This document shows, in pieces, positions 43,677 to 53,192 of a stretch of DNA of 64,000 nucleotides; the first letter of the stretch is position 1, and the number at the start of each line of letters is the position of its first letter. This stretch comes from Selenomonas ruminantium subsp. lactilytica TAM6421. GTDB taxonomy: Bacteria; Bacillota; Negativicutes; Selenomonadales; Selenomonadaceae. The stretch is taken from contig NC_017068.1 in the NCBI RefSeq assembly GCF_000284095.1, positions 2,356,001 through 2,420,000 of the forward strand, given 5' to 3'. A model generated the notes under the pieces. The model worked only from the letters and a program-made list of their open reading frames with translations. It made no database searches and was not told where the DNA came from. The translations under genes were made by a program, and so were the position numbers.

Positions 43677-45134
43677 TCAAATCTCTGTCAGAATGCGCAT
43701 TTCCCTGCACTCCGGATCCTGGGTTCCCTGCAGGGAACAGCCCTTTTCCCGGGCGTATTCGATATAATCCAGGATCTCCTGAGTGATGCGCTCGCCCGGT
43801 GTCAGGATGGGAATCCCCGGCGGATAGCACATGAGCATTTCCCCGGCTACCCGGCCTACAGTTTTCTCCAAAGGCAGTTTCTCGCCCTGGGCATAGAAAG
43901 CCTCCCGGGGACTCATCACGAGCTCTGGGGCAATGAATTCCCCACAGTAGAGTTCTTTCCGATCCGCTGCCGCCGAGCGATCGGCAATATCCTCCAGCGC
44001 CCCCACCAGCCGCTCGATATCACGGATGCGGTCGCCGATGGAAATATAAGCCAAAATGTTGCCGATATCCCCGAATTCGATCTGGATGTCGTACTCATCC
44101 CGCAGCATATCGTAGACCTCAATGCCCGTCATGCCAATGCCCTGCGTAAATACGGAGAGTTTGGTCACATCAAAGTCAAAGACACTGTCCCCATCGATAA
44201 GCTCCCGTCCATAGGCATAGAAACCGCCGATTTCATTGATTTCCGCCCGGGCATATTCGGCCATGGAGCTGACCTTCTCAAAGGACTCCCGGCCATGCAG
44301 GGCCAGATTCCGGCGGGAGAGGTCAAGGCTGGAAATCAACAGATAGGACGCACTGGTGGTCTGCGTCAGATTGATGATCTGCTGCACGTATTCCGCATCA
44401 ACATCTTTGCCGCAGAGCATGATGGAACTCTGGGTCAGGCTGCCACCGGATTTATGCATGGAAACCGCCGCCAGATCCGCGCCGGCTGCCATGCCGGAAA
44501 TGGGCAGATTATCCCCGAAGTACAGATGGGTGCCATGGGCTTCATCAACCAGCACCTTCATGCCGGCCTGATGGGCCAGCTCCACAATGCCCTTGAGGTC
44601 AGAGGCAATGCCATAGTAAGTCGGATTATTGACAAAGATGGCCTTGGCCTGGGGATGCTGCCGGATGGCCCGCTCCACATCGGACAAGGCCATGCCCGTG
44701 GCAATACCGATCTGATGATTCACCCGCACCGGCACATAGACGGGAATACCGCCACAGAGCACCAGCGCATTGATGACGCTCTTATGCACATTGCGGGGCA
44801 AGAGGATTTCTTCTCCCGCCCGCACAGTCGAAAGCACCATTGCCTGTACCGCCGAAGTGGTACCGTGCACCATAAAGAACGCGTGCTGTGCACCGAAGGC
44901 ATCGGCTGTCAGCTCTTCTGCTTCTTTGATAACCGAGATAGGATGACTCAGGTTATCCAACATCTTCATAGAGTTGACATCCACTCCTACGCATTTTTCT
45001 CCAAGAAAATCCACCAGCTCCGGATTGCCCCGCCCCCGCTTATGTCCGGGCACATCAAACGGAACAACACGCCGTTTGCGCAGTTCCAGCATTGCCTCAT
45101 AAACCGGCGCGGTATGTTGATTGATTCGATCCAT
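43677..45134 (-). CDS. Orn/Lys/Arg decarboxylase, fold I (probable arginine decarboxylase)
   Basis: 485-aa PLP decarboxylase of the short Bacillus SpeA/YaaO type. HG(T)TSAVQAMVLS binds phosphate, DEAHGTHLYFG positions the PLP ring, and the PLP-lysine is in VSMHKSGGSLTQSS (near 227). The window also encodes agmatine deiminase and N-carbamoylputrescine hydrolase in the same operon, so arginine is the most likely substrate; lysine (giving cadaverine) cannot be excluded. ATG at 45134 follows GGAGGCG. Confidence 0.88.
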   Translation of the reverse strand: MDRINQHTAPVYEAMLELRKRRVVPFDVPGHKRGRGNPELVDFLGEKCVGVDVNSMKMLDNLSHPISVIKEAEELTADAFGAQHAFFMVHGTTSAVQAMVLSTVRAGEEILLPRNVHKSVINALVLCGGIPVYVPVRVNHQIGIATGMALSDVERAIRQHPQAKAIFVNNPTYYGIASDLKGIVELAHQAGMKVLVDEAHGTHLYFGDNLPISGMAAGADLAAVSMHKSGGSLTQSSIMLCGKDVDAEYVQQIINLTQTTSASYLLISSLDLSRRNLALHGRESFEKVSSMAEYARAEINEIGGFYAYGRELIDGDSVFDFDVTKLSVFTQGIGMTGIEVYDMLRDEYDIQIEFGDIGNILAYISIGDRIRDIERLVGALEDIADRSAAADRKELYCGEFIAPELVMSPREAFYAQGEKLPLEKTVGRVAGEMLMCYPPGIPILTPGERITQEILDYIEYAREKGCSLQGTQDPECREMRILTEI

Positions 45135-45198
45135 TTCCGCCTCCCTAAATGAATAATCTGACAATTATCACGAATATCATCACAATAAAATTTTACAG

Positions 45199-45227
45199 GC
45201 AATCGCGAATCAAAGCAAGTAAAATTA
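45199..45227 (-). promoter_or_regulatory. Probable promoter of the polyamine operon
   Basis: Minus strand TTGCTT, 17-bp spacer, TAAAAT in the 127 bp between the decarboxylase gene and the repeat. Position approximate; the -35 is weak. Confidence 0.45.
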
Positions 45228-45261
45228 TATTTTATTATATTTACACAATGAAATTAGATAA

Positions 45262-45863
45262 ATTGCAGTTTGACGGTGCGAGCTGGAATGCAATTGGCAT
45301 AGAGCAGTGGGGCGGCGGTGGGAATACTTTTCCGCCGCTGCACTAAATGACCCGCCAGCAGAAGTACGCATCTTCCAGTAACCTGCGCCGGGCAAGTCCG
45401 GCGGCGCGTCCATCAACGAAGCATCCAGCAAATGCTGTTTGCGGGCCAGCCTTCACTTCGTTCAGGCAGTCGTTCCGCTGGTGGAAAAGCATCCCCACCG
45501 CCACCCAGCGTTACGTTTGTCAATGCTGCTATGTTCCGGCTGGAGGATACAAGCACATCGATGTTCTTGTTACGGGAGAACCGGGTTCGTGCCGATTGCC
45601 AGAATCATGGCTGGGGCGAACGGGGGAGTGCTTTTTCTGTGGGAGCGACTGTCTGAGCGCAGCGAAGACCGGCCCGAGGCAGGCAGTTACTAGAAAGATC
45701 GCTGAAAGACGCGCCGCCGGTCTTGCCCGGCGCCATCTGGCTAAACAGCTCTAAAATTGCCGAGAGGGTCGTTTTAGCGGAGACAGAAAAAGTACTCCCC
45801 CGTGAACCCCTGACTGCGTATGAACGGGATACCTTCAGCACGAACTCACTCACAAACTGCAAT
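45262..45863. repeat. Structured 0.6-kb repeat, copy B
   Basis: Reverse orientation relative to copy A and nearly identical to copy C. Ends ATTGCAGTTTG and CAAACTGCAAT. The same two closing helices and GCGCCGGGCAAG hairpins are present. It ends five bases before the terminator hairpin of the cytidylate-kinase-like gene. Confidence 0.85.
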
Positions 45864-45867
45864 AGTC

Positions 45868-45914
45868 AAAAGGGGCTGTTGCATGAGTGAGAAATCACTT
45901 ATGCACAACCCCTT
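45868..45914 (-). terminator. Terminator of the polyol/sugar cluster
   Basis: Stem AAAGGGGCTGTTGCATGAGTGA paired imperfectly with TCACTTATGCACAACCCCTTT, GAAA loop, 31 bases after the cytidylate-kinase-like stop. Confidence 0.75.
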
Positions 45915-45945
45915 TGTGTATAAATCATTTGAATAGTGGACAGCA

Positions 45946-46569
45946 TCACTCGCCGCACACAGCGCGGGCAGCTGCTGCCCGTTTATATTCAATATAGGCA
46001 AGGATCGTGTCTGCCGCCACTTCTAATGGTATGTTGCTGGTATTGATCATCAGATCATAATTTGTAGGTTCCCCCCAAATTTGACCCGTATAGAACTCAT
46101 AATACTGTTTACGGCGGTTTTCTTCCCGGTTGAGGTCTCTGAGGCTCATTCCCTGATACTTGGTCTTGCAGCGTGCTGAGCGAAAATCATCATCCGCATA
46201 GATGAAAAAAGAAAATACATCTGCACGGTTACGCAGAATATAATCGGCGCAACGCCCCAAAAAGATTGCACTTTCCGGCCGGTCTGCCAAATTCAGGATG
46301 ATCTTGGCCTGCTCGATGTACATACGATTGTTTTCCACAATGCGTTCACGGCCTTCATATTTGTCCAGGTTTCCCTGCGCCTCCTCCGGTGTATGATACG
46401 AACGCGCAATAGCCTCTTCGATATGGATGCCATTATGCAGGTTCTGGGCGGCCATTTCTACCAATTTACTATTATAATGGTGGCAGTGAAGTTTTTTCGT
46501 CAGAATTTCAGCAACCTCCCGGCCACCACTGCCAAATTGCCGGGAAATCGTTATCAACGTCTTTTCCAT
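45946..46569 (-). CDS. Cytidylate kinase-like protein
   Basis: 207-aa P-loop protein of the cytidylate-kinase-like family. Nucleotide loop ITISRQFGSGGREVAEIL at the N-terminus, Arg-rich lid NREENRRKQYYEFYTG and a YDLMINTSN substrate motif. Start 46569 follows GGAGG by 8 nt. It is the last gene of the SDR-kinase-symporter transcript; members of this family often sit beside transporters, with unknown substrates. Confidence 0.82.
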   Translation of the reverse strand: MEKTLITISRQFGSGGREVAEILTKKLHCHHYNSKLVEMAAQNLHNGIHIEEAIARSYHTPEEAQGNLDKYEGRERIVENNRMYIEQAKIILNLADRPESAIFLGRCADYILRNRADVFSFFIYADDDFRSARCKTKYQGMSLRDLNREENRRKQYYEFYTGQIWGEPTNYDLMINTSNIPLEVAADTILAYIEYKRAAAARAVCGE

Positions 46570-46598
46570 GCGGGAATCCTCCATTTCATTGAATAGGC

Positions 46599-47993
46599 TT
46601 AGCGCTGTGCCTGTGGGTCATAACAGGGAATCGCCTGAATGAGTTCCGGTGTTTCTTCCTGCTGCGCCAGGATCTGCCGGCGCAGATTGAGTTCCGCTGT
46701 CATATCCGTACGGATGGCATCCAGCTTATAGAAATAGATCAACGATGCAATCACAACGCACAAGAGCAGCGGCAGCCAAACAAAGCAGGTCTCGATTGCC
46801 GCAAGGGACGAAGCGCTCTGCACTGCATTGGGAACATAACCTCCCATGTTCAGGAACATCCCCACGACAAAACTGGTCAGCCCCATGCCACCCTTGACAA
46901 AAAAACCTTGAAAAGCCGCAATCAGGCCAGCAACGCTCTTATTCTTCTTATACTCCGAATAATCAATGACATCCGGCTGCATGGCAAAGGTGATGCCGAA
47001 AATACCATACATCCCCAATCCTGTAATGACCAGACCGGCCAACAGGCACATCAGGGAATCCTGCCCAAAGTAAATCAACAAGTCACCCGCAACGTATAAA
47101 GCAGCACTGAAGAACATCAGGCTGCGCTTTTGGAAATGCTTCTCCAACGCGGGCAGGGCCAGCAGCATCGGCAGCCCGGAAAGAATACCCAGAACGCCCA
47201 CCAATGCCAGTAAATCCGCATGATTCAGATTATACCGAAAATAATAGATAATCGTCGTATTGCGAACCACATAAAGGGAAAAATAAAAGAGATTCAAAAA
47301 GAACAAGATCCAAGCCTGCCCCGTAAGCCCCTGAAAACTCTCTTTCAAGCTGGCATGGTCATTCGTGACTGTGGTCGGCACAACTTCCTTGGTGCTGGAA
47401 AAGGTAAAGAAAAAAATGCACATAGCCACGATGCCATACAGCGTCATCGTAACCAAATACCCTTGGGCTGGGTCAGTCCCGCCAAAAAAATCTACCAAAG
47501 GTGACGTAATCGACATAACGACAGCAGTACCGATCATGGCACAGATCATGCGGGTTGATACGAGAATATCGCGTTCATGGACATCCGAGGTCAGGCGCGG
47601 CACAATCGTATTGAGGGGAATATTGACAACCGTATAAGCGGTGCACAACAGGCAATAAGTCACATAAGCCCAAATCAGCTTGCCTGTCGCATCAAAATCA
47701 GGAATATAAAAGGTCAGGAATGTAAAGATTGCAAAGGGAACAGCACCAATCAGGAAATAAGGACGTCCCTGCCCCCAACGGCTTTTCGTATGGTCTACGA
47801 CGATTCCCATAACCGTATCCGTTATCGCATCGATGAACTTCGTTACCAGCATCATCGTCCCTGCAGCCACAGCAGCAATGCCAAAAACGTCCGTATAGAA
47901 CACCATCAGGTATGAAGCCATCGTACTGAACACCAGATTACAGCCCAAGTCACCCATACCGTATCCAATGCGGATGCGCCATTTACTCATCAT
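46599..47993 (-). CDS. GPH-family cation:glycoside/polyol symporter
   Basis: 464-aa twelve-helix carrier of the MelB/UidB/YicJ type (GYGMGDLGCNLVFSTMASYL, DAITDTVMGIVVDHTKSRWGQGRPY). It would bring the substrate of the cluster into the cell with Na+ or H+. GGAGGG lies 7 nt before the ATG at 47993 and overlaps the kinase stop region. A C-terminal tail of about 30 residues is cytoplasmic. Confidence 0.9.
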   Translation of the reverse strand: MMSKWRIRIGYGMGDLGCNLVFSTMASYLMVFYTDVFGIAAVAAGTMMLVTKFIDAITDTVMGIVVDHTKSRWGQGRPYFLIGAVPFAIFTFLTFYIPDFDATGKLIWAYVTYCLLCTAYTVVNIPLNTIVPRLTSDVHERDILVSTRMICAMIGTAVVMSITSPLVDFFGGTDPAQGYLVTMTLYGIVAMCIFFFTFSSTKEVVPTTVTNDHASLKESFQGLTGQAWILFFLNLFYFSLYVVRNTTIIYYFRYNLNHADLLALVGVLGILSGLPMLLALPALEKHFQKRSLMFFSAALYVAGDLLIYFGQDSLMCLLAGLVITGLGMYGIFGITFAMQPDVIDYSEYKKNKSVAGLIAAFQGFFVKGGMGLTSFVVGMFLNMGGYVPNAVQSASSLAAIETCFVWLPLLLCVVIASLIYFYKLDAIRTDMTAELNLRRQILAQQEETPELIQAIPCYDPQAQR

Positions 47994-48008
47994 CTCTGCT
48001 CCCTCCTC

Positions 48009-49601
48009 TTACCAATCCAAGGCAGCAATTGCAGCCTTTTCCACACATAGACCAGCGCGATAATGCTGCATGAATTCATTGAATCCATTTATCTCATCCT
48101 GCGATGCTTCCACGCTGTCGCCGTCCAGTTCCGCAAAAATACGGTGATTGAGATAATCCCCCAGGCTTTCCCCGGGCTGCCGGTCGAGCCGATAAGCCGC
48201 CAGCAGCGCAATGCCCCAGGCACCGCCCTCACTGGCTGTATTCATAACAGTCACAGGAGCTTCGCAAGCCGCAGAGAGATAACGCTGTCCTACACCTTTC
48301 GTCTTGAAAAAACCGCCATGCCCCATGATGCGGTCTACCTCTACGCCTTCTTCTTTCAGGATATCCAGCCCCATCTTCACGGCGCCTAAGGAAGTGTAAA
48401 GATTCGCCCGCATGAAATTGGACAGATTGAACCTGCTGTTCACGGTACGTAAAAAGATGGGCCGACCTTCATTGATCATGGTGATATTCTCCCCGGAATA
48501 ATACCCATAAGGAAGCAAACCACCACAATCTGCATCGCCATGCAAGGAATTCGTATACAATTTGGTGAACAGATCTCCCTTGCTGGCCTCATATCCCATC
48601 AGTTTTGCAAATTCACCAAATATATCGACCCAGGCATTGAGGTCAGTGGTTCCATTATTCGCATGAGACATCGCACAAGGTGCCCCCGTAGGCGTTGCCA
48701 CCATGTCGATCTCCCGATGCAGGTTCACCAGCGGACGTTCCAGTACAATCATCGCAAAGGTACTGGTCCCAGCTGAGACATTGCCTGTACGGGGAGCAAC
48801 GGCATTCGTAGCAGTCATGCCAGTTCCGGCATCGCCTTCCGGCGGACAAAACGGAATACCCGCTTCCAGATCACCATCTGCATCCAACAAGCCAGCACCA
48901 TGCGGCGTGAGCCTGCCGGCATCTTCTCCCGCTGCCAATACTCGCGGCAATACATGGCGAAGCTGCCAGGAATATCCATATGGCTGCAAAAGCTCATCAA
49001 ACCGCTGCACCATGGACTCCACATAGTCATTCGTTTCCGGATCTACAGGAAACATTCCCGAAGCATCCCCTATACCGATCACCCGCTCTCCTGTCAGCTG
49101 CCAATGAATGAATCCTGCCAACGTTGATACATAATCCAGTTCCTGCACATGCGCTTCCTGGTCCAGAATGCGCTGATAGAGATGCGCCACCGTCCAACGA
49201 AGGGGAATATTGAACTGAAACAAATTGGTCAGACGGTTGGCTGCCTCCTGTGTATTTGTATTGCGCCAGGTCTGAAAAGGTGCCAGCAATTCACCGGCTG
49301 CATCAAAAGCCATGTAGCCATGCATCATCGCGCTGACGCCCATCGCGCCAAAGCCTGTCAGCGTGACGCCATATTGCCGCCTGACTTCCTGTTTCAACGA
49401 CTGATAACAGCTGCGCAGGCCCGCATAGATTTCCTGCAGATGAAAGGTCCATATTCCTTTCTCAAAAGAATTCTCCCAATCATGGATGCCAACGGCCAGT
49501 ACCTCTCCGGAAAGATCAACCAGAACCGCCTTGATGCGTGTTGACCCGAATTCAATGCCCAGTGCCGTGCGTTTATTGCAAATATCCGCTTTCGCCGTCA
49601 T
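48009..49601 (-). CDS. FGGY-family carbohydrate kinase
   Basis: 530-aa sugar kinase. N-terminal phosphate loop TALGIEFGSTRIKAVLVD; AMMHGYMAFDAAGELLAPFQTWRN in the sugar site; TGMTATNAVAPRTGNVSAGTS at the domain hinge; GHGGFFKTKGVGQ near the ATP site. It is most like xylulokinase/ribulokinase relatives, but the substrate is not obvious. ATG at 49601 with AAGGAAG. With the SDR and symporter it suggests pentitol or ketose catabolism. Confidence 0.85.
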   Translation of the reverse strand: MTAKADICNKRTALGIEFGSTRIKAVLVDLSGEVLAVGIHDWENSFEKGIWTFHLQEIYAGLRSCYQSLKQEVRRQYGVTLTGFGAMGVSAMMHGYMAFDAAGELLAPFQTWRNTNTQEAANRLTNLFQFNIPLRWTVAHLYQRILDQEAHVQELDYVSTLAGFIHWQLTGERVIGIGDASGMFPVDPETNDYVESMVQRFDELLQPYGYSWQLRHVLPRVLAAGEDAGRLTPHGAGLLDADGDLEAGIPFCPPEGDAGTGMTATNAVAPRTGNVSAGTSTFAMIVLERPLVNLHREIDMVATPTGAPCAMSHANNGTTDLNAWVDIFGEFAKLMGYEASKGDLFTKLYTNSLHGDADCGGLLPYGYYSGENITMINEGRPIFLRTVNSRFNLSNFMRANLYTSLGAVKMGLDILKEEGVEVDRIMGHGGFFKTKGVGQRYLSAACEAPVTVMNTASEGGAWGIALLAAYRLDRQPGESLGDYLNHRIFAELDGDSVEASQDEINGFNEFMQHYRAGLCVEKAAIAALDW

Positions 49602-49661
49602 AACATTTCTTCCTTTCCCCCCAGCCAGCAAAAGACTGCTGGCTGGGTTACCTCATTTCAA

Positions 49662-50438
49662 TCAGAAGCAAGTGAATGCACCATCGACAATCACATCCGT
49701 ACCTGTGGTGAATGTGCTGGCATCACCGGCAAGATAGACACAGATGGCTTCCAATTCTTCCGGTTTCCCCATACGTCCCATCGGTGCCATCGCATTCCAT
49801 TGCTCAATCAAGGGAATCAAGGTCGGCGAATTCATCGTAAGTTCCGTTGCGATATATCCGGGGCTGATGCTGTTGACCCGCACTTTCTTCTTGCCCCATT
49901 CGATGGCCAAGGATTTCGTCAGCTGAATGACAGCAGCCTTCGATGCATTATAGGCACATTGCGGCTGCGGCACATTGACGATATGCGCTGACATCGATGC
50001 CGTATTGATGATAGAACCGCCGCCATGAGCCAGCATATATTTTCCCGCAGCGATATCCGTCAGGAAGATGCCATTCAAATTGATGTTGATGACCTTGAGC
50101 CACTGTTCATAGCTCATTTCCTCTGCCGGAGCATTGATGCAGATTCCTGCATTATTATGGCAGAAATCTAATCCTCCGAGTTTTTCGACCACTTCCTGCA
50201 CCATTGCCTCAACCTGGTCCTTGTCCGTGCAATCCGTCTGGATGGCAATGACTTTACGTCCCGTCTTTTCTGCAATTTCTGCAGCAGTGCGCTTAGCAGT
50301 CTCGATATCGAGATCTACGATCGCCACATCAGCACCAGCTTCAGCAAAGGCTGTTGCCGTACATTTTCCGATCCCCCTTGCAGCCCCCGTAACGAACCCC
50401 TTTTTGCCCGTCAATTTCATTTTTTCGATGATCCCCAT
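49662..50438 (-). CDS. Short-chain dehydrogenase/reductase (polyol or ketose type)
   Basis: 258-aa classical SDR. TGAARGIGK cofactor motif at about 15-23; NNAGI; catalytic Ser in INTASMSAH and YNASK (Tyr/Lys); Asp at the end of strand 2 (IVDLD) favours NAD(H). It is close to arabitol/xylulose/sorbitol dehydrogenases. GGAG is 8 nt before the ATG at 50438; upstream in-frame starts are rejected. First gene of the cluster, next to candidate ROK operators. Confidence 0.88.
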   Translation of the reverse strand: MGIIEKMKLTGKKGFVTGAARGIGKCTATAFAEAGADVAIVDLDIETAKRTAAEIAEKTGRKVIAIQTDCTDKDQVEAMVQEVVEKLGGLDFCHNNAGICINAPAEEMSYEQWLKVININLNGIFLTDIAAGKYMLAHGGGSIINTASMSAHIVNVPQPQCAYNASKAAVIQLTKSLAIEWGKKKVRVNSISPGYIATELTMNSPTLIPLIEQWNAMAPMGRMGKPEELEAICVYLAGDASTFTTGTDVIVDGAFTCF

Positions 50439-50462
50439 GATGACAACTCCTTTTCTGTTCAT

Positions 50463-50660
50463 ACATTTTGTAAAACTATTTTTCAAATCTGTTTACATAA
50501 TAATCCTGTTTGATAGTTTTGTCAAGCGATTTTACAAAAAAGCTAAACAAATCAATAAGAACAATGAACGAAGGCGTTGAATATAACTACTTCGTATGGA
50601 TTTCCGCTATATTTTTTGTTATAATGAGTACAGCAATTCATAAAACACTTTTACAAAATA
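50463..50660. promoter_or_regulatory. Three TTTTGTAAAA-type sites, ROK operator candidates
   Basis: TTTTGTAAAA-like sequences at about 50465-50474, TTTTACAAAA at 50531-50541 and again at 50649-50659, in the intergenic region between the divergent SDR operon and ROK gene. Their recurrence and position fit a ROK/XylR-type repressor acting on both promoters. The rest of this 236-bp region is A/T-rich with no other motif. Confidence 0.55.
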
Positions 50661-50674
50661 AATGAGGAGTCTAT

Positions 50675-51802
50675 ATGAAGAACAGCATCACCCCTTATGA
50701 AATCCGCCAAACCAATCGTCAACGCATCTTTCAATACATTTATCAGAAACAGAATGTCTCCCAACAGGATATCGCCTATGACTTGCATCTGAGCCGGCCC
50801 ACCATCACCACTAACCTGACGGATCTGAAAGAAGAAGGACTTGTCAATGAGGCAGGACAGATCGACAGCGAATCAGCCGGCCGCAAACCCAGCGCCTATG
50901 CGGTCAACCCCCAGCACCGGGTAAGTATTGGTGTTGAGCTGCTGAGCCATCAGGTCAAAACCATTGCCATTGACCTTTACGGACACAGAATCAGCTACAA
51001 CACTTTCCAGTTGGATTTCGAACATAACGACGCATATTTCCAAAAAGTCTGTGCGCACATCTTACAATTCAAAGACAACTGCCAATTGACCGATGTGCAG
51101 ATTCTCGGCATTGGTTTTGCCATGCAGGGTCTGATTGCACCAGATGGAGAAAAGGTCATCTATGGCAAGATCCAGGACTGCACCGGTCTCGAAATTTCCT
51201 CCCTAACGAAATATCTGCCCTATCCCTGTCGTTTCATCCATGATGCCAGCAGCGCAGCTATCGCAGAACTTTGGGCTTCGCCCTCCCTCCAGGATGCCTT
51301 TTATCTCTCCCTGAGCCGTCATCTGGGCGCCACGATGATCCTGAACCGCAGGATTGTCTCCGGCCTCCATGGACACAATGCCACGATCGAGCACATCCAA
51401 ATGGATCCCCAGGGCGAACTCTGCTACTGTGGAAAGCGTGGCTGCCTGGAAACCCTCTGTTCCCTGCGTGCCCTTCACCATGATCTGGATCAGCTTGACT
51501 CCTTCTTCACGCAAGTGCGCAATGCCGACCTGAAGGCGCAAGAAATCTGGATTTCCTATCTAAAGAATCTGGCGCGTGCCATCAACATACTCCATCTGAT
51601 CTACGACAAAGACATCATTCTTGGCGGCTATCTGGCACCCTATCTACAGCAGGCAGACCTCAACTATCTATATAAGGAAATTGCTGCCCAGACACCTTTT
51701 GCCGAGGAATGGGATTTCCTGCAGATCAGCAAAATGCCCGAACACAATATCACCATCGGCGCAGCTCTTCCCTATATCCAAAAATATCTGGAACATATCT
51801 AA
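50675..51802 (+). CDS. ROK-family transcriptional regulator
   Basis: 375 aa. N-terminal winged HTH (NVSQQDIAYDLHLSRPTITTNL, about 30-52), then the ROK domain with zinc motif CYCGKRGCLETLC. The DGEKVIYG and ILGGYLAPYL regions are ROK-like; the catalytic Asp/Gly loop of ROK kinases is not conserved, so it is a regulator, not a kinase. Divergent from and presumably controlling the SDR-kinase-symporter cluster. Confidence 0.88.
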   Translation: MKNSITPYEIRQTNRQRIFQYIYQKQNVSQQDIAYDLHLSRPTITTNLTDLKEEGLVNEAGQIDSESAGRKPSAYAVNPQHRVSIGVELLSHQVKTIAIDLYGHRISYNTFQLDFEHNDAYFQKVCAHILQFKDNCQLTDVQILGIGFAMQGLIAPDGEKVIYGKIQDCTGLEISSLTKYLPYPCRFIHDASSAAIAELWASPSLQDAFYLSLSRHLGATMILNRRIVSGLHGHNATIEHIQMDPQGELCYCGKRGCLETLCSLRALHHDLDQLDSFFTQVRNADLKAQEIWISYLKNLARAINILHLIYDKDIILGGYLAPYLQQADLNYLYKEIAAQTPFAEEWDFLQISKMPEHNITIGAALPYIQKYLEHI

Positions 51803-51828
51803 ACGATTCGAAAACGACAATGATTGTA

Positions 51829-51877
51829 AAAAAAACTTCAGCTGTCCCAATCAGGGAACAGCTGAAGTTTTTTTCGC
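51829..51877. terminator. Bidirectional terminator between ROK and OFA genes
   Basis: Stem AACTTCAGCTGT(TCC)/(GGA)ACAGCTGAAGTT with A-run before and T-run after. It serves the ROK gene (plus) and the OFA gene (minus). Confidence 0.9.
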
Positions 51878-51913
51878 GGCCACTATTTTCCCGCGAAATC
51901 TGGGTATATTTTT

Positions 51914-53131
51914 TTAGGAATGAGGCTGCGCAATCTTTACGGATGCTGCTGCCGAATTGCCATAAAGTTTCAGTGCCGAAGCAATCAAGAGATTCAGCAC
52001 AAAACAGGCTGCAAAGAAATAGAGGGTGTCTGCATAGCTATGGGTGTGTTCCCAGAACCACGAGACAATGGTTGGCCCCACAACGCCGGCCATGCCCCAG
52101 GCCGTAAGCACCCGGCCATGGATGGCGCTGAGCTCCCGGGTGCCAAAGATATCCGAAAGATAAGCCGGCATGCAGGAAAAGCCACCGCCATAGCAGCTGA
52201 TAATCAAAAACACCAGCATCTGGAAGAGCATGGCATCGCGGGTACCTGCCAACAGCCAAAAGGCCCCGACCTCCAAGGCAAAGAACGCCATATAGGTAAG
52301 ACCGCGCCCCAGATAATCAGAAAGGGTGGACCAGAGGATGCGGCCGCCGCCGTTGAGCAAACCGATAATGCCCACCATGGAAGCTGCCTGGGCTGCATCC
52401 ATGCCCGTGACCTGCTGGGCCATGGGCGAAGCTACAGCCAACAGGCCAATGCCGCAGGTGATGTTGACGAAAAACACCCACCAGAGAGCCCCGAACTGCC
52501 AGGTCTTGATGGCCTCAGCTGCCGTAACCCCATGCTGGAGCTTTTTCACCGCCGTGCTTCCCTCCGGCATGACCGGCGGCTTCAAATACAGGGCCGAGGC
52601 GCCAATCAGCACCATATAGACCGTACCGAGAATCAGGAAATTTTCCACCAGACCAAACTGCGCCGTCAGATACTGCATGACCGGCCCGGCAATCAAGGCT
52701 GCAAAACCAAAGCCCATAATGGCCAGCCCCGTAGCAAAACCACGATGGTTCGGGAAATACTTGACCAAAGTAGATACCGGTGTGATATAGCCGACGCCCA
52801 GGCCGATACCGCCAATTACGCCATAGAAGAGATAAAGCAGCGGCAGACTGTGCAGATGGAGTGCCAGCGCCGTGCCAAACATCCCCGAACCAAAGAACAT
52901 CATGGAGAGCAGGCCGCTTTTCTTCGGGCCATGCTTTTCCACAAACCGCCCCAAAAAGCCTGCCGACATGCCAAGGAACAAGATTGCCAGGGAAAAAGTC
53001 CAGGTCGTCTCCGCCAGGGTAAAGCCCATCTCCGCCATGATTGGCCGGGTCAGTACACTCCAGGCATAGACGCTGCCAATGGAAATATGAATCCCCACTG
53101 CAGCCAAAGCAATCAGCCAACGATTCCGCAT
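51914..53131 (-). CDS. OFA-family MFS antiporter (oxalate/formate type)
   Basis: 405-aa twelve-helix carrier. Start IHISIGSVYAWSVL and GFGFAALIAGPVMQYL, plus AFxLxxRGLTYMAFFALEV-like C-terminal half, mark the oxalate:formate antiporter family. Start 53131 has AAAGGA about 10 nt upstream. A ZTP riboswitch in its leader links it to one-carbon/purine metabolism, so formate is an attractive substrate (inference). Confidence 0.85.
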   Translation of the reverse strand: MRNRWLIALAAVGIHISIGSVYAWSVLTRPIMAEMGFTLAETTWTFSLAILFLGMSAGFLGRFVEKHGPKKSGLLSMMFFGSGMFGTALALHLHSLPLLYLFYGVIGGIGLGVGYITPVSTLVKYFPNHRGFATGLAIMGFGFAALIAGPVMQYLTAQFGLVENFLILGTVYMVLIGASALYLKPPVMPEGSTAVKKLQHGVTAAEAIKTWQFGALWWVFFVNITCGIGLLAVASPMAQQVTGMDAAQAASMVGIIGLLNGGGRILWSTLSDYLGRGLTYMAFFALEVGAFWLLAGTRDAMLFQMLVFLIISCYGGGFSCMPAYLSDIFGTRELSAIHGRVLTAWGMAGVVGPTIVSWFWEHTHSYADTLYFFAACFVLNLLIASALKLYGNSAAASVKIAQPHS

Positions 53132-53192
53132 GAAAACCATCCTTTCTGCTGCCCAAGGCAGCAACCGAAAAGAGATTTCATCCCAAACGCAA

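Noticed and set aside
43656-45152. Long open frame on the plus strand (about 498 codons)
   Set aside because: Exactly antisense to the Orn/Lys/Arg decarboxylase gene, His/Gly-rich composition without any motif. A mirror-frame artefact of GC-biased third positions.
45868-45914. Hairpin at 45868 as part of repeat copy B
   Set aside because: It lies outside the terminal ATTGCAG inverted repeats, and the matching positions at copy A have a different hairpin.
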